In this document: in pieces, positions 23,223 to 34,139 of the stretch
How positions within the stretch are numbered: the first letter of the stretch is position 1
Layout of the letters: every line of letters begins with the position of its first letter
Assembly: GCF_902167145.1 (NCBI RefSeq)
Contig: NC_050098.1
Coordinates: 13,102,501 to 13,166,500, forward strand
Origin: Zea mays
Taxonomy: Eukaryota > Streptophyta > Magnoliopsida > Poales > Poaceae
Direction of reading: 5' to 3'
Length of the DNA: 64,000 nt
Translations under genes and position numbers: made by a program
The notes under the pieces: model-generated
Databases searched by the model: none
What the model was told of the DNA's origin: nothing
What the model saw: the letters and a program-made list of their open reading frames with translations, nothing else

Positions 23223-24651
23223 TAGGGGTGAAAACGGGCGGATACGGACAGATAGTAGCTCATCCTGTATCCTACCCTAATGTATTTAAAACGGATTCAG
23301 AATCAGATACAGATAGTTAGAAATGGGACGGATACGGATACAGGGACCGGATATTTATCCGGGCGGATAAGTGACGGATACGAATATTATTTGATCGGAT
23401 ATCGGATACTTGTCGGATAATGCATTAATTGGTTATCATAAAATATTCTTGTTCAACCACGAAATTGCAAGTAAATTAATACTAATAAACATTTAATAGA
23501 AGATAATCTCAAGTTCCCACATAAAAATAGTAAAGTGAAGTATTGATTATGTTGAAACTTGGATACTTAGAGTGATTTCACGTGTAACTCACGCAATAAG
23601 TGGAAATAAAATAGAAGAAACGTTGACATCCTGTGGATTTTATGGTCCCATTATTTTTTATGACTATATGTGACCATATGTTGTACCTTCGTATAATTTC
23701 ATAGATTTCTGAGGCTATTTGTTCATTATTAATTTCTTTCTACATAAAATCATAAAAATATAATTAAAATTCATAAATACACTATTTTTGACCAAAAATT
23801 GCAAAAAGCTTACCAAAACAAATAAACATTCTATTCAAATAAAACCTCAAGTCGCCACATGAAAATGATAAGTAAAATATTAATTATGTTGAAACTTCGA
23901 TACATAAAATGATTTCACGTGCAACTCACGCAATAAGTGGGAGTGGAATGGAAGAAACACCAACATCTTGTGAATTTTATAGTCCCGATGTTTTTGAGAA
24001 CTATATGTGGATATATGTTGTGTCCCCATAAAAATTCATGATTTTTAGGCTATTTGGTGTATTATTAATTTTTTGTTGTATAAAATCATCAAAATACAAT
24101 TAAATTCATAAAAATATTGTAGCGTCGATTGGAAATTGCAAATAAGGTACCAATATTAATAAATAGTTTATAAAAAGATAATCCTAAATTCCCGCATTGA
24201 GATAATCTTAAGTCCCCACATGAAAATGATAAAGTCTATTATTTTGATATAAATTTAGACATTATTTCAATAATTTTGGCATAAAGATATGTTTAAACAA
24301 AAATGTGTTGTACTACAAAGTTATAGATCTCTTCGAGCTCTACAATTTTCATATAAACTTTATCTTCATCCGATTTCATATGTAAAAGTTATGATTTTAT
24401 AACTATATTATTATACAGAAAAAGAAAAAACGGGTACCCGAATTCCGGGTATCCATATCCGACCTGAATATCCGGGTATTTACCGGGTAGTACTTGTTCC
24501 GTATCCGACCCGAATCCGAAGCTGTATTATCCGGGTATTACCCGTATCCATCTCGAATATAAAAATACCCGTATCCGTATCCGAAAAATGGTTCCGAATC
24601 AGTACCCGTATCCAGTACCCGTTTCGGGTACCCTGCCCGTTTTCACCCCTA
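23223..24651. mobile_element. Non-autonomous hAT element (1429 bp)
   Basis: Begins TAGGGGTGAAAACGGGC and ends GCCCGTTTTCACCCCTA, perfect 17-bp terminal inverted repeats of hAT type, flanked by identical 8-bp duplications GGCGAGGG. Both subterminal regions are dense in (G)GATACGGATA / CGGGTATCC motifs, the repeated transposase-binding style of hAT ends. The AT-rich interior has an internal near-duplication (about 23520-23790 versus 23845-24110) and no coding frame, so it would depend on a transposase from elsewhere. Confidence 0.93.
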
Positions 24652-24720
24652 GGCGAGGGGCTCCGGTCCTCCTCACTGTCGTAGTGTCCTCCGCGCCTGG
24701 GGTGGTAGCCTCGGCGCACC
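24652..24720 (-). pseudogene. Short piece of C gag between the two hAT elements
   Basis: Sixty-nine bases that read on the minus strand as the RRGYHPRRGGHYDSEEDRS segment of gag, aligned with RRGYHPRRGGRYDSGEDRS in B. Contains the right duplication of the first hAT and the left duplication of the second. Confidence 0.8.
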
Positions 24721-25480
24721 TATAGGTGTACATTCGGGCCGCCCGGCCCGGCCCGGCCCAAGCCCGAAAAGGCCCGTATTGTTTGAATTTTGGGCCGGGC
24801 CGGCCCGTTTGAATTTCGGGCCATGCCGGGCCGGCCCGGCCCGTAATTGCTTAAACGTGCCGGGCTCATTTCGGGCGGCCCGAAATTCACGTTAGGGCCC
24901 GAAATTCAATTTTTGGCCCGAAATTCACATTAGAGCCCTAAATTCAAAAAAAATAAAATAAATAAAAGATAAGACAAATAAATTTGAACAAAATCAAACT
25001 TAATATTTATATTAAAGTTACCACAGCTATGCAATGACTACCTCGTTTATAAATCATTTTGTTATAAGGAAAAAGAGTATAATCAGCTCTATACAAAGTT
25101 CGTAAGTTCAGATTATTGTCTAATGTTCATAACAAAAGTAAAATTACATCACACACTCTAATTCAAAGCTACAAAAAACATCTAACTAGCATTATCTCTA
25201 GCTTTGTGTTCTTTATCAAGTATATGAAAGTGTGGAATGAAGTGTGGTTTTAATAAATATATGGGCCTTTTCGTGCCTCTATATGGGCCATTTCGTGCCT
25301 GCCTTAAACGGGCCGTGCTCGTGCCCGCCCATGGGCCGTGACCTCGGCCCAAACCCGGCCCGATATAACGGGCCGTGCCGGCCCGACACTAAATTATTTC
25401 GGGCCGTGCCGTGTCTGGGCCGTGCTTTTTTTCCGTGCTTCGGGTCGGCCTATCAGGCCCGGCCCAAATGTACACCTATA
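24721..25480. mobile_element. Second non-autonomous hAT-like element (760 bp)
   Basis: Ends are TATAGGTGTACATTCGGGCC and its approximate reverse complement GGCCCAAATGTACACCTATA. Flanks are GGCGCACC (24713-24720) and GGTGCACC (25481-25488), an 8-bp target duplication with one mismatch. Subterminal arrays of GGCCCGGCCC / GGGCCGTGCC motifs surround an AT-rich core. No coding capacity. Not closely related in sequence to the first hAT. Confidence 0.85.
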
Positions 25481-25488
25481 GGTGCACC

Positions 25489-26948
25489 TTCTCTTCGAGG
25501 CGGGCTTGATGGTCGCGGCGGTGCTGCTCGTCGCCGAGGCGATCCGGGGCTGCGGGCGTCCCGTCCCGTGTGCGCTCGGTGCGGACCTAGGACTCCCGCA
25601 CGTGTCGGGAGGACGTTGCACGATGCTCCGAGGGGCACCCTTGCCTTTGGGAGGCAGAGCTCTCAGCTCGTCGGACCGCTGCGTCTTCCAGGAGACGCTT
25701 GAGTTCGCCCTGGATACGTCGCCCCTCGGTGGTGGATGGCTCCGGCATTGCTCGGAGTAGCATCACCGCTGCAGCTAGATTCTGGCTAACCCCGCTGAAG
25801 GCCGGGGGCAGCCCTGCCCAGGCATTGTCAACGATACGGCGCTGGACGTTTCGGGCCCGATGACACGCTCCTCCGGCAAGTGCTCGGCTTGCCCACTCCT
25901 GCTCGATGTTTTGTCGGAGCTGCACAAGCCACCCCGCTTCTTCGTCGAGCTTGGCCTGCATCTCGCGGAATTGCTTGAGCTGTGTGTCCTGACCCCCCGC
26001 AGGGACTGGGACCACAGCTAGCTCCTGCGGGATGTCAACGCTAGATGCAGGCACAGGGGCGTTGTCATCTTGCGGCATGCCGAGGTGGTTTTCTTCGCCG
26101 TGATCCCCCTGATCGATGTGGAAACACTCGCGACTTGGGTCGCAACCCTCGTCGCCGAGGCTATGGTCATCGTCGGAGCAGACGGAGAGGCAGTAGTCAC
26201 ATGCAGACATGAAGTCTCGCATGGCACTGGGATCACTGAGTCCGGAGAAATCCCAACCGAAGTCGGGGTCGTCATCTTCCTCGGAACCCACGGGTCCGGA
26301 GGTTGAGACGGCCGTCAGTCGGTCCCAAGATGACCACATATGATGCCCTGGAAGGTCAGGGTATGCCCTTGCGAAAGCGCTCACCGAAGCGGGGTCGCTT
26401 GGTGGATCGAAGCTGAATCTAAAAGGGACAGGGTGGAAAACGGACGGTACCTTTTGGTCGATGGACGGTGGTGAAATCGCGTCGGGGACGGACTGCACCG
26501 TTACCTCAGGTACGAGGCTAACGCCCAGCAAGTCCTTCGCGAGGGTGCTGGCGTCATCAGTCCGCTTGGGGTTGGCACGTAGCGGGGAAGTGACACCCGT
26601 CGTTGTCTCAGGTGCGAGGACAACACCCGACATGTCCCCCGCAGGGGTGTCGGGGTCGTTGACTCGCTCTGGTCCGACAGCCGACGAGGTGCCGCCTCCT
26701 GCCTGGCCACGGTTGCCCCGTCTCCTCCTCCGGCGAGGAGGGTGGCGGGGCAAACCCGGGTGTTCCTCTTCTGCCACAGTGGGAAGTCGTCGTCGAGTTC
26801 GCCGCCGTCGGGCGAGTCGATGACCGTTGTTGCTGTCGCACTGCGAGGGGAGGAGTACCATGTCGTAGCTGCCGTCAAGGAACATGAACTCGAGACTCCC
26901 GAAGCGGAGCACCATCCCTGGCTGAAGAGGCTGCTGGAGGCTACCCAT
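25489..26948 (-). pseudogene. Element C gag, N-terminal half
   Basis: The likely start is the ATG at 26946-26948 (MGSLQQPLQPGMVLRFGS), about 40 bp downstream of the primer-binding site and equivalent to the gag start of B at 37221. The frame runs 453 codons to a TAG at 25587-25589, where B has a sense codon; homology continues to 25489. The N-terminal half is variable, rich in Pro, Ser and Asp, with a conserved stretch PSAMRDFMSACDYC and a predicted coiled region near QKFREMQAKLDEEAG-like sequence. The frame also extends upstream through the primer site into the LTR, but no homology supports a start there. Confidence 0.78.
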
Positions 26949-26989
26949 CTGGAACTCAACGGGAAAGTGTTCGTTAACACGCAGCGAGC

Positions 26990-27007
26990 CCCTACCTGGC
27001 GCGCCAA
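26990..27007 (-). promoter_or_regulatory. Primer-binding site of element C
   Basis: The minus strand next to the 5' LTR reads TTGGCGCGCCAGGTAGGGG, identical to that of B at 37162-37180. It begins with TGG, as sites complementary to a tRNA 3' CCA end do. I do not assign the tRNA. Confidence 0.75.
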
Positions 27008-27008
27008 C

Positions 27009-28353
27009 TGTCGGTGTTTCGGACCCGCCAGGACCGTCAACCGACCAGTGAATTTGTTGCTGCGTGTCCCTGCCCAGATGGGTTGATGCAAGATGGAACA
27101 CAAGAGGGAAATGAGGCTTATGTTATCTCGCATCGGGGTGCTTGTAGTAGGGGTTACAAGCGTCGCGAGGGAGCGAGGGCGAGAGAGAGAGAGAGGGAGA
27201 GAGAGCCCCTCCATGCGTCCGTCTCGTCTGTCTCGTCTGCCCCACCTCCCACTATGTCGACGTCTGTGTGTGCGTCCACGTATGTCCACCTGAACGTGTG
27301 TCAACGTGAACGTATCTCCACCTCTCTCAATGTGCCTTAGGAAGGCCCTGGACATCCCTTTTTATAGATACAAGGAGATGCCCAGCTGTACAATGGGGTG
27401 TAGCTATGTGCTAACGTGGCTGGCGGAGAAGCGCCTTGAGCCCTGTACACGAGCTAACATGGCCGTCAGAGAAGTGCCTTGAGCCCTGTAGAAGCACAGC
27501 TGTCGGTGCGGCATGGATCCTGCTGACGTTTCCTTGCTTCCGTAGGGGGTTGAGAGCAATCCGACGTCAAGAGCGCACGCGGGGAACCATCATTACCTGT
27601 TACCGGAGTAACCTTAGATGGGACACCGGTCTTGTTCCTTCGTAGCCTGAGGCAGCTAGCTAGGAGTAGGGTAATGATGTATCCCCTGTAGCGTAGTCGG
27701 TCCGAGGCCCAGGTCGGGCGAGGCGGAGACTTCTCCTAAGGCCGAGGCTGAGGTCGAGGCCTAAGGTCGGGTGAGGCGGAGACCTTATCCGAGGCCGAGG
27801 CTAAGGACGAGGCTAAGGCCAAGGCCTAAGGTCAGGCGAGGCGGAGCTCCCTGTTGCGCCCGAGGCCGAACTCGTGGGATCGTGACTTAGTTTTACCCTG
27901 GTGGTTGGCACAGTAGTCGGAGCGAGGCGAACAACGCTGTTTTCTTGTCAGATCGGTCAGTAAAGGGGCGAAGTGAATGCGGTCACTTCGACCTTGCCGA
28001 CTGAGGCACACGTGTCAGGATAAGGTGTCAGGCGATCCCCGCATTAAATGCACATGCGATACGGTCGGCTGGTAGGGCGATTTGGTCAAGGTCGCTGCAC
28101 GACAAAGTCTCCCCGAGCTGGGCTTCGGGCGAGCCGAGGGTGCGTCTGCTGACTGAGGGGACCCTCGGGCGAGGCATGAATCCGTCCGGGACTACTGTTC
28201 CCGCCCAAGGCTGGGCTCGGATGAGGTCGCGTCCCTCGGTAGACGTGGCCTTGACTTGAACCACGCTTTATCAGACGGGTATGGTTTGTTCTGAAGATGT
28301 TTTCCAGCCGGATTAAGGAGCATTGGGGGTACCCCTAATTACGGTACCCGACA
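27009..28353 (-). repeat. 5' LTR of element C
   Basis: 1345 bp, TGTCGGTGTTTCGGACC to TACGGTACCCGACA on the plus strand. A minus-strand TATA box (TATAAAAA) lies at 27359-27366. Compared with the 3' LTR it has scattered transitions and a few small indels in the CGAGGC-rich part. Confidence 0.88.
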
Positions 28354-30064
28354 AATGGTGAACTCCACATTTTTAGGAGATTCCATCGAAGGACAGTGAG
28401 TCCTTGATGCCATACCCTTTGTTGGGCCTCCTTAGAGCCAACCTAGAGGTCATAAGGTCGACAAATCTGCCTCTGTCTAGGCTAGAACCCTAACATGTTA
28501 GAGTGCCATTGAATGTTCTATACATTGGCGAATGTTCATCAATAGATCATCACTAGAGAGGAACTACCACTGCTCCTCCGCTTCTAGTGTGTCCTTCTAA
28601 ACCTCCCTTATATATAGGATCTAGAACATCATGGCATCGTTCCATCTCAAACTAGAACTTTTGGTGAGCTGGAGGCGCCACACGCTTGTCATCCTCTCAG
28701 GTGCGGTAGGAACCAATGTTCCTTTGTTGTGCAACTTCTTAGGGATACTCTTCGGACTTGGTACGATGTATGACTCTGATGATGTTGATGGTTACTTCCA
28801 TGGTTCCCTGATACTTCCATGCTACTGTATTGGCTTGCTCTAGATGGATCAAAGTTGTGGGCTCCCCCTTTCTAAGTAGGTTGATCAGGAATAGAACCTT
28901 ATCAACTTGCATTAGGTAAGACTTAATCGTCCATCAGAGAGTCGATGAGATCCAGCAATGGAAATATTACAATCATTAGTTGCATGAGAAAAAAATATGG
29001 TATTTGCAATAAGCCCTTCTTTTTAATTCTTCAAGTGAAGATAAAATATATGAAAACTTAATATAACCGAATTTAAGCAACTTGTTAAAGATTCATTCAC
29101 ATTTAGTAGGATCAACAGTAAAATTTTCATATCCTCTTGCCGATTCTTATTAACTACCTTGAGAGAATGACAAGTAACTAATTTGTTTTGTGTTGGCTAG
29201 ACAAAGTTAGTAGCACAACATTATTTATTCTCATCATCCGAGCTACCATAATAGCTTCTATTACATGCATATTTGGATAATGTGATCTATGAACATCACA
29301 AGTATCATTCAAATGATGAGCCTCGGCTGCAATGGCTTTTTGTAGCAGTTGTTCAACATTGAGAAACTCGTGATCTTTAGGCTTTTCTTTAATGCTAGAC
29401 TATAAAATATTAAAGGCCAAATCAATTAAATCTCTTTTAGAAATTGATAAATGAAAGAATTAGTTCTTATGTCTCTAAAGCATTAAGTATGAAAGGAAGC
29501 AATGGACATGAATAAGAAAAAAAGTGCACCACTTATAACGGAGCTATTGGGTGTTCGTTACATGTTCCTCTTCCTTTTCTTTCTTTATTTCACTATTATT
29601 TTCTCTTTTTTACTGTTCTTATTTTGATATTGTTCTGAGTAAGAAGTACATAATAAAACACAAAAAGAAATGACATCAACTGGATAAAAGATATATCCCG
29701 TAGATAATCAGGATGTGCTGTGAAAATCATGTCAAAGCTTGTGGGTCCATAAAACCAGACCCTTTAACTCCATTTGTGGTGCTCTCCTGACCTGTGGACT
29801 GTGGCGGCCCTGACGGATGAGGACTGCCTTTGAGCCCATGCGGTCATTGGTCCAGCAAACTAGGCCCCCACTCGGCCATTCATACACAAAACTAGATGGG
29901 AAATCTGTAGGCCTAATCTAATTCTCTCCTAATAACCATCAAAGCAAGACCTTGAAGGGCCATATCTGAATAGACGGCCCAGGTACTAGCAGACTGTCCG
30001 TACTCACTCGACTAATCTCATTTTCATCTCTCGCTAAGGCCTAAGGCCTGTTTGATTATTATTA
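28354..30064. other. Unclassified AT-rich DNA
   Basis: No gene, LTR or inverted-repeat element recognised over 1.7 kb. The short plus-strand frame at 28631-28843 (70 codons) has no recognisable features. The first five bases are the right target duplication of C. Confidence 0.4.
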
Positions 30065-30212
30065 GGCCATTCATAATAGGAGTTTCATACTCATTAATTA
30101 CGGTGACACATCAGAGGTGACATAGCAATACAATTAAGAGGAGAGAAATAGAAAGAGTTTTATAAGAGATGATAAAGTTTTATGGGAATGAAACTCTGCA
30201 TTCACGATTACC
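30065..30212. mobile_element. Degenerate Tourist-like MITE (about 148 bp)
   Basis: The left end GGCCATTCATAATAGGAG.. and the right end, read in reverse complement as GGTAATCGTGAATGCAGAG.., share a GAGTTTCAT block and form imperfect terminal inverted repeats. TTA precedes the left end; the right flank, TAG, is no longer identical. Confidence 0.45.
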
Positions 30213-30263
30213 TAGTTTAAATCTAATATGTCAGCAATATAAACAATGCATTAAAACTCATCA

Positions 30264-30400
30264 GGGCTTGTTCGGTTATTTTCAATCCATATGGATTGGA
30301 GGGGATCAATACGGATTGGGAGTGATTTTGACTTACTAGGGATTAAAACTCCCTCAATCCCCCTCAATCCATATGGATTGGGGTAGAACCGAACAAGGCC
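30264..30400. mobile_element. Tourist-type MITE (137 bp)
   Basis: Terminal inverted repeats GGGCTTGTTCGGTT and, reversed, GGCCTTGTTCGGTT, followed by a second inverted block CAATCCATATGGATTG at both ends. Flanked by TCA on both sides (30261-30263 and 30401-30403); PIF/Harbinger MITEs usually duplicate TWA, so TCA is a deviation. Confidence 0.75.
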
Positions 30401-30504
30401 TCACTGAGAATGATCTTGTAGTGCTTCTTCTTCCTAACCAAAACAAGGAGAAGTTATTGTTCTTCCTCTCTATCTTGTATAGAAAAGAAAGGAAAAGACC
30501 AGGG

Positions 30505-30620
30505 GATCGAGCCATAGCTTGGTTGGTCTGTTTCCGGTTGCGGAATGGCAGCTCTTGGATTTGAGCTCTGTTTGTCCTAGGATTTCTCACAAGAGGGTTT
30601 ACTCCCTCTAATATTTCAGT
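30505..30620 (+). repeat. Possible degenerate tRNA-derived SINE
   Basis: CATAGCTTGGTTGG (about 30511-30524) resembles an RNA polymerase III A box and GGATTTGAGCTC (about 30558-30569) a decayed B box about 40 bases on. Degenerate, so low confidence. Confidence 0.3.
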
Positions 30621-31040
30621 GGTGCTTAGTTGCGCGTGTGTACTTATATAGGTCCTAGGATTGTGTATTTTTAGGTATAATAGGTGAGTACCCGTGCGTT
30701 GCAACGGAAACATATAATACCATTATAACTTATATACAAAATGTGCCTTATATTGTTATAAGAAAATGTTTCATAATCCATTTGTGATCCTAGCCATACA
30801 TAAATTTTGTTATTTTAATTTAGTTGTTTCACTACTACATTGTAAACATCAGTATCACGCAGACTTCGATATATGTTATGATTTGCATGGTCTCATCATT
30901 GGAGAGCACATGCCACACCTGTCGGTAGAAGTTCCGTCGTACATCGTTAGTCATCAGACACGCACCACCATACACCCTTTTTCTTAAACAAAAAATGCAA
31001 GTGTGTGTTTGCGAAGAGAATTAAAGGTAGGCCGGCACAA
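30621..31040. other. Sequence with no gene; grass-type repeat motif
   Basis: Contains GTACCCGTGCGTTGCAACGG at about 30688-30707, a motif I associate with dispersed repeats in grass genomes. Otherwise AT-rich with nothing recognised. Confidence 0.3.
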
Positions 31041-31665
31041 AAGCTACCCCGACGATGGCGAGTGGTCATTGTTGTCGGTCCTCCTCTGCTCACCTCTGGC
31101 GCCGAGATAACGCCACAATCCTTGATATAGTAGTCATCGAACGCGCGCGATATGGTGAGTACCTATGACTCTTGGCTGGGCTGCCAAATGAAGTGCACCC
31201 CGGGCTCATCAGTGAGGTAGTACACCTGGTCGTTGCACCACCGGATGTGCTACTCCTCTACATACATCTTGTTCGAGAACACTCACACAACATCAACAAT
31301 GGCCGTCATCTCAACGCACAAGAATTCATGGCCGGTTAGTAGTGACTTACGTGGCAGGTTGGGCTTCAGGTGGATGATGAGCTGGACGGCGTGATGGCGC
31401 CGTCGTCGGTTTGCGGTGCCCAGAACAACCCGAGAATCGTCGGCATTGGCGACGACCATGAGGTCCCCATGTTTGACGATGGTCAGCGCGGTGCAGCCGC
31501 TCTGGACCGCATCCAAGCGGCGGCTGCGCCGGAGCTTGCCGTACACAGCGGCGCATGGGCCACGTAGGACTGCTTCCAGAGGTCGAACTGGCAGTCGCCA
31601 AGTTTCTTCTCGTTGTCGATGAGCGACGCCAACGCGAGCGCCTCGTGCTAGTGGTGTTTGTTCGG
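31041..31665 (-). pseudogene. Protein phosphatase 2C gene fragment
   Basis: The minus strand reads LIDNEKKLGDCQFDLWKQS, then GCTALTIVKHGDLMVVAN, DDSRVVLGTA and LKPNLPR, typical of the middle of a plant PP2C Ser/Thr phosphatase (in the family the DSR motif follows NVG). After LKPNLPR there is a perfect donor GTAAGT (31350 downward), and homology resumes at about 31286 with VFSNKMYVEE, DEPGVHFIWQPSQES and AFDDYYIKDCGVISAPEV. So an intron of roughly 60 bases is kept, which argues for capture of genomic DNA, not of an mRNA copy. Stops (after YVEE and QES) and a frameshift between the LWKQS and GCTAL parts make it a pseudogene. Neither gene end is present. Confidence 0.75.
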
Positions 31666-31974
31666 GGTTTCCAAGTAAGAAACATGGATTCATCTTTGGC
31701 ATTGGTTTATGAAAATGACTTATAAGTCAGATCCATGGAAAAATATTACGGAGAATAAATGTCACACATGAAAAAAAGAATTTAAGTTGCAAACATTATT
31801 CAAACAAAAGAAATTGCATGCAAGGCTCTTCTTTAAATACTACTCCCTCAATCCAAAATTATAATTTAATAATCTCGGTGATACTTATCTACTGATACAC
31901 ATTGTGGAAGGGTAGCAGATGGGCTTCGGAAGAGATGTAGTATATGTTTTTACTATAATAAATGTAGACATAAA
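31666..31974. other. No gene; possible Stowaway end
   Basis: AT-rich. ACTACTCCCTCAATCCAAAA at about 31840-31859 resembles a Stowaway MITE terminus, but no partner end was found. Confidence 0.25.
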
Positions 31975-32055
31975 CACACATATGGTGTAGTGGTAGCTAC
32001 GAGCACACTTACTTGAGGAGTCGCGGGTTTGAATCCCCTTGGGGCCTGTTTTTTT
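31975..32055 (+). repeat. tRNA-derived SINE head
   Basis: An A-box-like TGGTGTAGTGG (31983-31993) and a B-box-like GGTTTGAATCC (32026-32036) lie 32 bases apart, as in a tRNA-type RNA polymerase III promoter; a T-run follows at 32048. There is no credible acceptor-stem pairing, so this is a SINE or tRNA relic, not a working tRNA gene. Confidence 0.55.
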
Positions 32056-32188
32056 AGTTTAATTTTAGATAGGCGTGAGATGTATGTGAGAATGGATTTT
32101 ATGGGGAAGGGAGAATGAGAAAGGAAATGGACTGTGCGCGGATGGGGAATCGGAAAGGTAAGGCAGAATCCAGATTCGATATCCCTTA

Positions 32189-32314
32189 GGCCTTGTTCGT
32201 TTGCGTCGGATTGGACCCAGAATCGTTCCAGCTAATCAAAGTTTATATAAATTAGAGAAGCAATCCGGTTAGGAATTGTTCCGACCCACCAATTCGGCAC
32301 AAACGAACAAGCCC
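32189..32314. mobile_element. Tourist-type MITE (126 bp)
   Basis: Terminal inverted repeats GGCCTTGTTCGTTTG and, reversed, GGGCTTGTTCGTTTG, flanked by TTA on both sides (32186-32188, 32315-32317), the classic PIF/Harbinger TWA duplication. Confidence 0.88.
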
Positions 32315-32317
32315 TTA

Positions 32318-32694
32318 GCTGCAGACCACTCTCACCCTCGGACTACCGCTATAAACATTTTGAGGTGACCGCATATCTTTTAATACCAACGAGGTCTCAC
32401 AGAATTAGCTACAATTAATAGTACCATTTTTTTTTATTTGTAGACTTAATCTAGGCCGTCAAGTTCATCGGCGAGAGAAACCTAGTCATCACCAACTAAA
32501 ACAATCACTTTTTCATTTCACAGATCCCATTTTGATTCCACTGATTGCAGGTCAAGAACAGATTCAAGATCTTGAGCGTCTGGTTTCTGGAAAACGAGAG
32601 GGACAAATGAGAAGTGTTCACCCACGAAATTATCCATCCGAGAAATAATACTGTTCTTGACCCAGACGTCGAATGATTTCAGTTTAGATCTCCC
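32318..32694. other. No gene recognised
   Basis: AT-rich spacer between a MITE and the Harbinger element; no frame or repeat of note. Confidence 0.4.
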
Positions 32695-33036
32695 TTAGGG
32701 CGAGTTCGTTTTGGCCTGTTGGGCGCGTTCCGGGCCTGGTTCCAGGGGAAAGAAATAGTCTGGTTTCGAATTGGACCGTCCATCCAAAAGATGTTCGTTT
32801 AAGGCTGGGAAGAAATGGACTGGTTTCGAATTGGCCCGGTTTGGACTTTTTTTCTTCCACCACTGTCCGGCATTAATCCTCGTCTGGTGGCGTCCGGATC
32901 CAATCCGTAACCCTGGCGGCGGAGGAGGCGAAGAGACGACGGCGCCAGGTGATGGCGTGACGGCGCGAAGCAGCGACGACGGCCACCCTCCCCGCTGCCT
33001 TCTCACCAGTAAGCTCTCGTCGCGCTCATCCTTTGC

Positions 33037-33445
33037 GTGGTCAGGTTCTCCGCGTGTGCTCGTCTGGATCCATGGCGCACCCCTTCTCCTCCGGCTAGAG
33101 CGGCCCCTGGAAGAGGGCGCTGCCGCGGTCGAGGCTGCCGTGACGGTCGAGGGGCAGCAGCTGGACGCGCGGGTGGCCGCGCTCGTCAGGATGCTCGTCG
33201 CCAAGGGCAAGGCCGGGATGCTCGCCGAGGCCCTGGCCGAGTTCGCCGCCATCTGCATGCTCTGGACGCGCGGGTGGTCAGGATGCTCGTCCATGGCCTT
33301 CGTTCGCCATGGATGCATGCTCTGTACTCTTCTACAAGCAAATTCTGCTACATGGCACCTAGCCAACGTTGTGTACTTGTGTTGCCATTGGTTATTAGTA
33401 CAACGCTACGGAGCTTTAGTTGTAGAAAGGACTTCTCTACAATAG
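33037..33445 (+). other. GC-rich, exon-like sequence in the Harbinger 5' region
   Basis: A GC-rich island in AT-rich surroundings. One frame reads LERPLEEGAAAVEAAVTVEG, then ARVAALVRMLVAKGKAGMLA, a regular Ala/Leu-rich helical pattern like part of a real plant protein that I cannot name. The sequence CTCTGGACGCGCGGGTGGTCAGGATGCTCGTC near 33259 repeats the earlier GCTGGACGCGCGGGTGGC..CAGGATGCTCGTC (33150-33205), so an internal duplication is likely. It could be a captured host exon or the first exon of a transposon gene. It lacks a convincing start and runs into AT-rich sequence. Confidence 0.35.
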
Positions 33446-34139
33446 TTTAGTTCGGTCTCTATTAAAGTTTTTTTGGCTCCGTCCCTGTACTACTACGGAG
33501 ATTTAGTTGGTTGTCAGCACGTCTGAACATCATCACATTGTTCTTGTTCAGCAGCAGTTAGCCAGCATCAACAGAAACTGCTGAAGCTTTAATTGGTACA
33601 ATGCATTGAAGAAGATCAATATGGCCTTTCTTAGCGGTGCCAATTTGTTTGTGCTTGTGCACAACCTTATCTAGTATATTATTCAACAGAATCCAATTTT
33701 TGAGCTAAATATGAACCTTACAGACCTCCATTTGTTGCATCCATAATCATTCGCTTTTTGTATAAATATTTTTTTTCATTTGTCCTGATTCATTTGTGTG
33801 CCTATATTCATGTGTTTGAGTCCCTCAGAGAATTATTACTTCATGAATTAATTGTACACTTTAGGATCATGTATGTCAGCTCCTTATTTCACTTTTGTTA
33901 CATGTAGATCCCTACAACACCGATTAGAGTTGGGGAAGGCGAACCTCCTCCTTCTTGGGATCCGTTACCAACTCCAAAAGGTACTGAATTATGTCTATGT
34001 ATACATAGTTTGCTTTAGTCCGTAGTAGTTTGCTTTAGTCCTTATTACTTGTACTTTTCAATCTATACATGGTTTGCTTTAATTCTATTTTTATATTCAT
34101 CTTATATCTGACGACAAGTCTATATTATTTAGTTCTACA
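33446..34139. other. Harbinger 5' internal region
   Basis: AT-rich. A possible small exon at 33908-33981 (acceptor TTGTTACATGTAG, donor AAAAG|GTACTG) reads RVGEGEPPPSWDPLP; it could be an upstream exon of the transposase gene. No other feature. Confidence 0.35.

Larger units (their letters stand above)
12554..28353 (-). mobile_element. Gypsy element C (Tat lineage), decayed, with two hAT insertions
   Basis: Both LTRs are present (12554-13886 and 27009-28353) and flanked by AACGG (12549-12553) and AATGG (28354-28358), a target duplication with one mismatch. On the minus strand, from right to left: 5' LTR, primer-binding site, gag, protease, reverse transcriptase, RNase H, integrase, 3' internal region with an antisense ORF remnant, purine tract and 3' LTR. 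Gag is interrupted by two hAT elements. Every coding module has stops or frameshifts, so C cannot move on its own. Same lineage as A and B but more diverged. Confidence 0.9.

Noticed and set aside
28631..28843. Small gene in the unclassified region
   Set aside because: Seventy codons, no homology or splice signals recognised; chance length in this composition.
31983..32050. Functional tRNA gene
   Set aside because: A- and B-box-like sequences are present, but no acceptor or anticodon stem pairing could be made; better read as a SINE.
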